A stretch of 12,046 bases of DNA from Microcoleus asticus IPMA8 (GTDB lineage: Bacteria; Cyanobacteriota; Cyanobacteriia; Cyanobacteriales; Microcoleaceae). The position numbers and the translations under genes were made by a program. Below the pieces are notes generated by a model. It saw only the letters and a list, made by a program, of their open reading frames with translations. It did not search any database and had not been told where the DNA came from. The number at the start of each line of letters is the position of its first letter. Position 1 is the stretch's first letter. The stretch is from assembly GCF_013179805.1 (NCBI RefSeq), contig NZ_SRRZ01000176.1, positions 1 to 12,046 of the forward strand. The letters run 5' to 3'. Below are positions 7,803 through 12,046 of this stretch, in pieces.

Positions 7803-10800
7803 TTAACTTGTTTTTTGGGCTTTAGTTGGCAAGGTAATGATAAACTCTGCTCCTTTTCCCAGTAGAGAAGCACAGTTCAATTTTCCACCGTGAGTTTCTT
7901 CCACAATTTGACGCGCGATCGCTAATCCCAAACCCGTTCCTTGACCCACACTCTTAGTCGTAAATAAATTATCAAAAACTTGCTCCCGCACCGCTTCACT
8001 CATGCCAATACCATTGTCTTTAATCCGAATTATCACCTGTTTTTTATCGCCCGATAATTCTGTATTGACGATAATTTGATTGGGATTGGCTTTAATCTCT
8101 GCATAAGTACGCCCAATATTGAAGTCATCCAAAGCATCGATCGCATTCCCCAAAATATTCATGAATACCTGATTTAATTGTCCAGCATAGCATTCGATTT
8201 TTGGTAGCTCGCTATAATCCTTAATTACTTTGATTTCGGGGCGAGTGTCGTTGGCTTTCAGACGATGCTTGAGGATCATAATCGTGCTATCAATGCCCTC
8301 GTGGATATTGCAGGCAACCGGGCGATCGCTATCCGCACGCGAGAATGTCCGCAGACTCACGCTAATGTCTTGAATCCGCTTCACACCTTCTCGCATCGAC
8401 TCAACTAACCGAGGTAAGTCTTCCCGGATGTAGTCCAGCTCAATGGTTTCGATTTCCTCTTGAATCTCTGGCTCTAGTTGAGGATATTTTTGTTGCACTA
8501 GATCGAGCAATCCAAACAAATCGTTAATGTAATCTAAGGCAGGGGTAATATTGCCAGTTAGGAAGCCGACGGGGTTATTAATTTCGTGAGCAACCCCTGC
8601 AACTAAGTTTCCCAATGCCGACATTTTTTCGCTTTGAATCATTTGCAATTGGGTTTGCTGCAAGTTTTGTAAGGCTTGCTCTAATTCTTGAGATTTTTGA
8701 ATGATGGCGGCTTCGGCACGTTTGCGATCGCTAATATCTAACACCAATCCATCCCAAATCAAAGTTCCATCCGCCTGTTGTTCGATGCGAGTTTCGATGT
8801 GAATCCACTTGAGAATTCCCGATGGTGTCACAATTCGCCCTGACCAATCCAAAGCAGTTAGGGTTTGTATCGAGTCAGTAACGGACTGTTGGTAACTAGC
8901 AGCATCCTCTGAATGGACCGATTCTATAAGAAACTGCATATTAGCGATCGCTTGCTCTGGCGTAAATTCAAACAAGTCGTAACACTCGGCACTGACGTAG
9001 GTGATATATCTGACCCCATCGGCAGTCGAGCGGGCTTGATAAACAACGCCAGGAACGCGATCTACAAGTTTCTCAAAGCGAGAGTTACTCGCACTCAAGT
9101 TTTCGAGCGAGTGCTCTAGCTGTTGGGAATAGGTTTGTGACTGTTTATAAAGTCGGGCATTTTCTAGGGAAATGGCCGCTTGAGCGCAGAGTAAATTGAG
9201 CAGTTCGATGCGATCGCTTGTAAATGCCCCCCTCGCTAAATTATTTTCTAGATATAAAATGCCCATCAACTTGCCCTGATGCAAAATCGGGCTGCACAAG
9301 ATACTATACGGCTGCTGACGAATCATATACGGGTCATTGGCTAAGGTCGGATCGGCCGTCGCATCAAGTAGCACAGCGGTCTGCCTGTTGTGCTTGACTT
9401 TGTAAATCAGCTTCAGGGGAATATCCTGAGAGTCCTCAATGGGAAGGCGCTGCAACACGACTGGCTCCGCACCCTCGATAATTGACCCTTCGATCAACAG
9501 GCGATTGTCTCGCAAGAGCATGAAGACGCATTTATCAGCCCCCGCATTTTCGATGACAATATGCAGCAATGCCGAGAGTAGTTTTTCAAATTCGATTTCA
9601 CCTGAGATAGTTTGGGAAGCTTTGAGAATAGCGGCTAAATCTAAAGCTACAGAGACACTGCTACTGCTGGAACTGTGAGAACTGGTGGAGCTACTCCCCA
9701 ATGAGAAGATAGTTTCGTGAGGGGAGAAGGGAGAACGGGTTTGCTGGAGGATGGGGGCGAGAAGTTGCCGATAGCATCGCTCCAAGTCGGCGACTTTGGC
9801 TTTAGCGCCCCAACGAGCATAACCATAGTAGGCATTCGTCATGTATTCCTGGGCAATGCGTACTTTACCCCAGTCGAGGTAAAATTTGGCGGCGAGTTCA
9901 TTGGCCAGTGCTTCTTCTTGGATGTATTCGTTGGCTTTGGCTCCTGAAATGGCGCGATCGTAATGTTCAATTGCTTCGGCTTTATTGCCTAAAACCCGAT
10001 ACTTTTCTGCCTCAACTAAATACCATTTATGCTGATAATTCATGGGAGCATTCTGCGCCCACTGTTGCAAAATAGTTTGATGGGTTTCCACCAAGGCGAG
10101 AAATTCGGCTTGCTCCTGCTCAGACTGCGTGGGGAAGAGTGCCAAATGCGTCAGAGCTGTATAGAAATGGAAAATGGGAATAAAAATCAAGCCTGATATT
10201 GCCATTAAATGCTGTTTGACTTGAGCGCTATGGTCTAGGGCAGCCGTGTAATTGCCAAAAAAGTAGGCCAGGAAAAATTTGTAGAAGTAAGCAAGAGCGA
10301 TCGTACTAAGATCGTTGTCCTGATGGTGCTTAGGAATCATCACCCTTTCATCGTAGGCATCACCAATTAAGCAATCCGACAGAATATGAGTTTCCCTCAA
10401 GTTCTGTATCGCCTGCTGTTTCATATCCAAATAAGTCTTTGCAGAATATTGCTTTACCTCTGCCAGAACGCCCCTGTAAACTGCAATCTCAGGTTCCCAA
10501 GTGTCTAGTTCTACCCCACCAAAAAATTTGGCATTTAAGTAAATGCCGATGTTATAGCCAGCGTTGAAAAAATCGCCAGTTTCTATACCAGTCGCATAGC
10601 CATCTTTACCCGTCAGCATCGTTGCCCTCACAGCTTCCTGACGATGTTGGATAAAAGACCCAAATATAACTAGAACCTTGCTCTTGAATTCCCGCACATT
10701 AAATCGGTCAATCAAATTCAGTGCCAATCGCCCAAAGCTATAGCCTGTTTCCACTTCTTCCAAAAAACCACACAGTGCCAGACCATAAATCACATACCCC

Positions 10801-12046
10801 ACTGTTGATGCAGGCGAATTCCCAAACTGGAGGGATAAACTCACCATCGTCGCGCTCAGTATAGGCAGTAATCCCGGCATTCCCTGGATAATAGGTGCAA
10901 ATAACATTCCTAACATTTGCATGGCGGCCTGAGTCTGAGGATGGCTCACGATCGGGAGATCGATTAGTTCTTCAATCCGTCTATTGCTTAGTTGGCCTGC
11001 AAGAGTCTGTAGCACTTGGCTAATTTTGGCTTCATCAGGTGCAGTAGGGAATTCAACTCCCAATTGCCCCAAGGCATCTCTGGCCACTGCAATAGCTTCT
11101 AACATCTGACTCTGGGCTGTCAGTGCCATGATTTGAATTTCGTAAATTTTAACTTTGTCTAAAATTGTTTGAGCTTCTTCTAACACCAGTGCAGCCATCT
11201 GTTCCATGCTGTCAAGATCGGCATTCAAATAAGCGGCTTCGGTAGCAGCAACATAAAGCTTCAGAGTCAATTTATACTGACTTTGCCAACAGTTAGCTGT
11301 CAGTAACTCAATCCCTGTTTGCAGATAGACTCTTGCCGCAGTGTATGCTGTAGAATTTCTGGCTTTCTGTCCCGCTTTTAAGTTAAGTTGAGCTAAGGCT
11401 TCTCGTTGTTGCGGTTGAGTAATTAACTCACTTCCTAAATTCAAATGCCCGACCAGATCGAACAGTTTTTCTTCTTGCTCTAGCTCGGAGAACTTGTGTT
11501 GAAGTAATTGTCCAATTTTGAGATGAGTTGCTGTTTTTTGTTCATCGGGAATCAGGGAATAAGCTGCTTGTTGTACTCGGTCATGTAAAAATCTATACTT
11601 AGCTATTTGTTTAGTAGTATTTTCATTCGACACTACCAATCTCTCATCTTCTTCTCCCTGATAAAACTTATAAACATCGCTGAGTGGCAATATCAACCCT
11701 TCTTGTAATGCTTTCCATAAATCCGCCGAGGTTTCAGTTTCTGATTTTTCTGAAACAATTGCCAAAGTTGCTAAATCAAACTGATTGCCAATACAAGCTG
11801 CTAACTGCAATATCTGTTGAGTTGATGGCGGTAGTTTTCGCAATTGAAAACCCATAAATGCCACAACGTCATCTGTAACTGCTTGCTGGTTCACTTGTGC
11901 AATGTCACATTGCCACCCTCTTGTAGCCCCCCCTTGGTAAGGGGGGGTTGGGGGCGTGAATTGAATCAGTCGATCTTGATGTAATGCTTTGAGAAACTGG
12001 GTAGCGAAAAACGGATTTCCTTGAGTTTTTTGAGAGATTAATTGAG
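7803..12046 (-). CDS. HstK-like hybrid sensor kinase, C-terminal part from ATPase end to histidine kinase (copy A, 5' end beyond right edge)
   Basis: The frame is open from the right edge to a TAA at 7803-7805, giving at least 1413 residues. A GTG at 11894 could be called as a start, but conserved family sequence (TQGNPFFATQFLKAL) continues upstream of it in frame, so the true start is outside; by alignment with copy B about 560 residues are missing. Visible parts are the end of the ATPase module, a long helical TPR-like region including HDRVQQAAYSLIP, a serine-rich linker (9651-9695), GAF (about 9150-9645), one PAS domain ending in DISDRK at 8721-8738, a coiled coil, and a histidine kinase core with HEINNPVGF (His codon 8586-8588), N box around 8125-8165, DNGIGM and GTGLGLAIAR at about 7915-7945. 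Copy B has a second PAS that this copy lacks. A palindromic repeat is inserted in frame near 11916-11957. No receiver domain is present. It is the first of the three genes in transcription order. Confidence 0.95.
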   Translation of the reverse strand, partial: QLISQKTQGNPFFATQFLKALHQDRLIQFTPPTPPYQGGATRGWQCDIAQVNQQAVTDDVVAFMGFQLRKLPPSTQQILQLAACIGNQFDLATLAIVSEKSETETSADLWKALQEGLILPLSDVYKFYQGEEDERLVVSNENTTKQIAKYRFLHDRVQQAAYSLIPDEQKTATHLKIGQLLQHKFSELEQEEKLFDLVGHLNLGSELITQPQQREALAQLNLKAGQKARNSTAYTAARVYLQTGIELLTANCWQSQYKLTLKLYVAATEAAYLNADLDSMEQMAALVLEEAQTILDKVKIYEIQIMALTAQSQMLEAIAVARDALGQLGVEFPTAPDEAKISQVLQTLAGQLSNRRIEELIDLPIVSHPQTQAAMQMLGMLFAPIIQGMPGLLPILSATMVSLSLQFGNSPASTVGYVIYGLALCGFLEEVETGYSFGRLALNLIDRFNVREFKSKVLVIFGSFIQHRQEAVRATMLTGKDGYATGIETGDFFNAGYNIGIYLNAKFFGGVELDTWEPEIAVYRGVLAEVKQYSAKTYLDMKQQAIQNLRETHILSDCLIGDAYDERVMIPKHHQDNDLSTIALAYFYKFFLAYFFGNYTAALDHSAQVKQHLMAISGLIFIPIFHFYTALTHLALFPTQSEQEQAEFLALVETHQTILQQWAQNAPMNYQHKWYLVEAEKYRVLGNKAEAIEHYDRAISGAKANEYIQEEALANELAAKFYLDWGKVRIAQEYMTNAYYGYARWGAKAKVADLERCYRQLLAPILQQTRSPFSPHETIFSLGSSSTSSHSSSSSSVSVALDLAAILKASQTISGEIEFEKLLSALLHIVIENAGADKCVFMLLRDNRLLIEGSIIEGAEPVVLQRLPIEDSQDIPLKLIYKVKHNRQTAVLLDATADPTLANDPYMIRQQPYSILCSPILHQGKLMGILYLENNLARGAFTSDRIELLNLLCAQAAISLENARLYKQSQTYSQQLEHSLENLSASNSRFEKLVDRVPGVVYQARSTADGVRYITYVSAECYDLFEFTPEQAIANMQFLIESVHSEDAASYQQSVTDSIQTLTALDWSGRIVTPSGILKWIHIETRIEQQADGTLIWDGLVLDISDRKRAEAAIIQKSQELEQALQNLQQTQLQMIQSEKMSALGNLVAGVAHEINNPVGFLTGNITPALDYINDLFGLLDLVQQKYPQLEPEIQEEIETIELDYIREDLPRLVESMREGVKRIQDISVSLRTFSRADSDRPVACNIHEGIDSTIMILKHRLKANDTRPEIKVIKDYSELPKIECYAGQLNQVFMNILGNAIDALDDFNIGRTYAEIKANPNQIIVNTELSGDKKQVIIRIKDNGIGMSEAVREQVFDNLFTTKSVGQGTGLGLAIARQIVEETHGGKLNCASLLGKGAEFIITLPTKAQKTS
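8721..8738 (-). repeat. PAS-boundary repeat with HIP1 (end of single PAS, copy A)
   Basis: This encodes DISDRK and contains GCGATCGC at 8724-8731. The 18 bases are identical to 2773-2790 in copy B, but the sequence that follows in the coding direction (IIQKSQEL, coiled coil) matches what follows PAS2 in copy B. Confidence 0.8.
9651..9695 (-). other. Serine-rich interdomain linker, copy A
   Basis: Fifteen residues, nearly all Ser, at the same place as in copy B between the helical region and the GAF domain. It is one codon shorter and differs in composition (His instead of Pro/Cys), as expected for a flexible, weakly constrained hinge. Confidence 0.75.
11916..11957. repeat. C/G-rich palindromic element inserted in frame in copy A
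   Basis: The core at 11927-11947 is a perfect inverted repeat: CCCCCCCTT, a three-base GGT loop, and AAGGGGGGG, followed by TTGGGGG. On the coding strand the segment reads in frame as TPPTPPYQGGATRG. At the same place copy B has DFELGA, and conserved sequence (IQF before, WQCDIAQV after) flanks both. The element therefore replaced or extended a 6-residue loop by a net 8 residues. Short palindromes of this C-run/G-run type are common dispersed repeats in cyanobacterial genomes. Confidence 0.85.

Larger units (their letters stand above)
518..9217. repeat. HIP1 octamers (GCGATCGC), 16 copies dispersed
   Basis: Copies start at 518, 1062, 1610, 2065, 2170, 2407, 2776, 3262, 5047, 5458, 6820, 7915, 8332, 8724, 8944 and 9210. 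All lie inside coding sequence. This highly iterated palindrome is a cyanobacterial signature. Twelve of the 16 lie in the GAF-PAS-histidine kinase halves of copies A and B. Confidence 0.9.

Noticed and set aside
3137..9947. Short open frames of 60-100 codons on both strands inside the large genes
   Set aside because: They overlap conserved domains of the large proteins in other frames, have no family resemblance, and several occur at matching places in two copies only because the coding DNA is duplicated.
11892..11894. GTG as the start of copy A
   Set aside because: The frame stays open to the right edge and encodes conserved family residues (GNPFFATQFLKAL, WQCDIAQV) upstream of this codon, so it is an internal valine.
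11927..11947. Strong hairpin as a transcription terminator
   Set aside because: It lies within the open frame of copy A, has no T-run on either side, and its sequence matches the style of a dispersed palindromic repeat.

Overview
The window looks like chromosomal DNA from a cyanobacterium, probably a filamentous or other large-genome species. The octamer GCGATCGC (HIP1, a hallmark of cyanobacterial genomes) occurs at least 16 times in 12 kb, where roughly 0.2 would be expected by chance. All three genes also belong to the very large Ser/Thr kinase / ATPase / histidine kinase hybrids (HstK-like) that are typical of cyanobacteria. I cannot name the species from sequence alone.

Everything recognisable is coded on the minus strand, so transcription reads from right to left. 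In that order: (A) 12046 to 7803, a giant hybrid kinase whose first part (about 560 residues by comparison with B) lies beyond the right edge; (B) 7737 to 1510, a complete 2075-residue paralog; (C) 1432 to 1, the first 477 residues of a third paralog that runs off the left edge. The gaps are only 65 and 77 bases, hold no visible terminator, and share an identical 19-base block at exactly the same distance from the two start codons. The layout is a tandem array made by duplication, possibly read as one operon.

The complete copy carries, in order, a Ser/Thr kinase domain, a YGRE/Walker-type signalling ATPase, a long helical TPR-like region, a serine-rich linker, a GAF domain, two PAS domains, a coiled coil, and a histidine kinase core (H box, N box, G boxes). 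No receiver domain or response regulator is present, so the phosphorylation partners must be encoded elsewhere. The likely logic is several large cytoplasmic integrators with the same architecture but changed sensing and partner-docking parts.

The most notable details are signs of how the array evolves. Copy A has a C/G-rich palindromic element inserted in frame. Copy A lacks exactly one PAS module, and the ends of that module coincide with HIP1-containing repeats 369 bases apart in copy B. Copies B and C share a 117-base block without a single difference beside strongly diverged flanks, which suggests gene conversion. The docking part of the histidine kinase dimerisation domain has diverged between A and B while its surroundings are conserved. 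No RNA genes, insertion sequences, CRISPR arrays or origins were seen.
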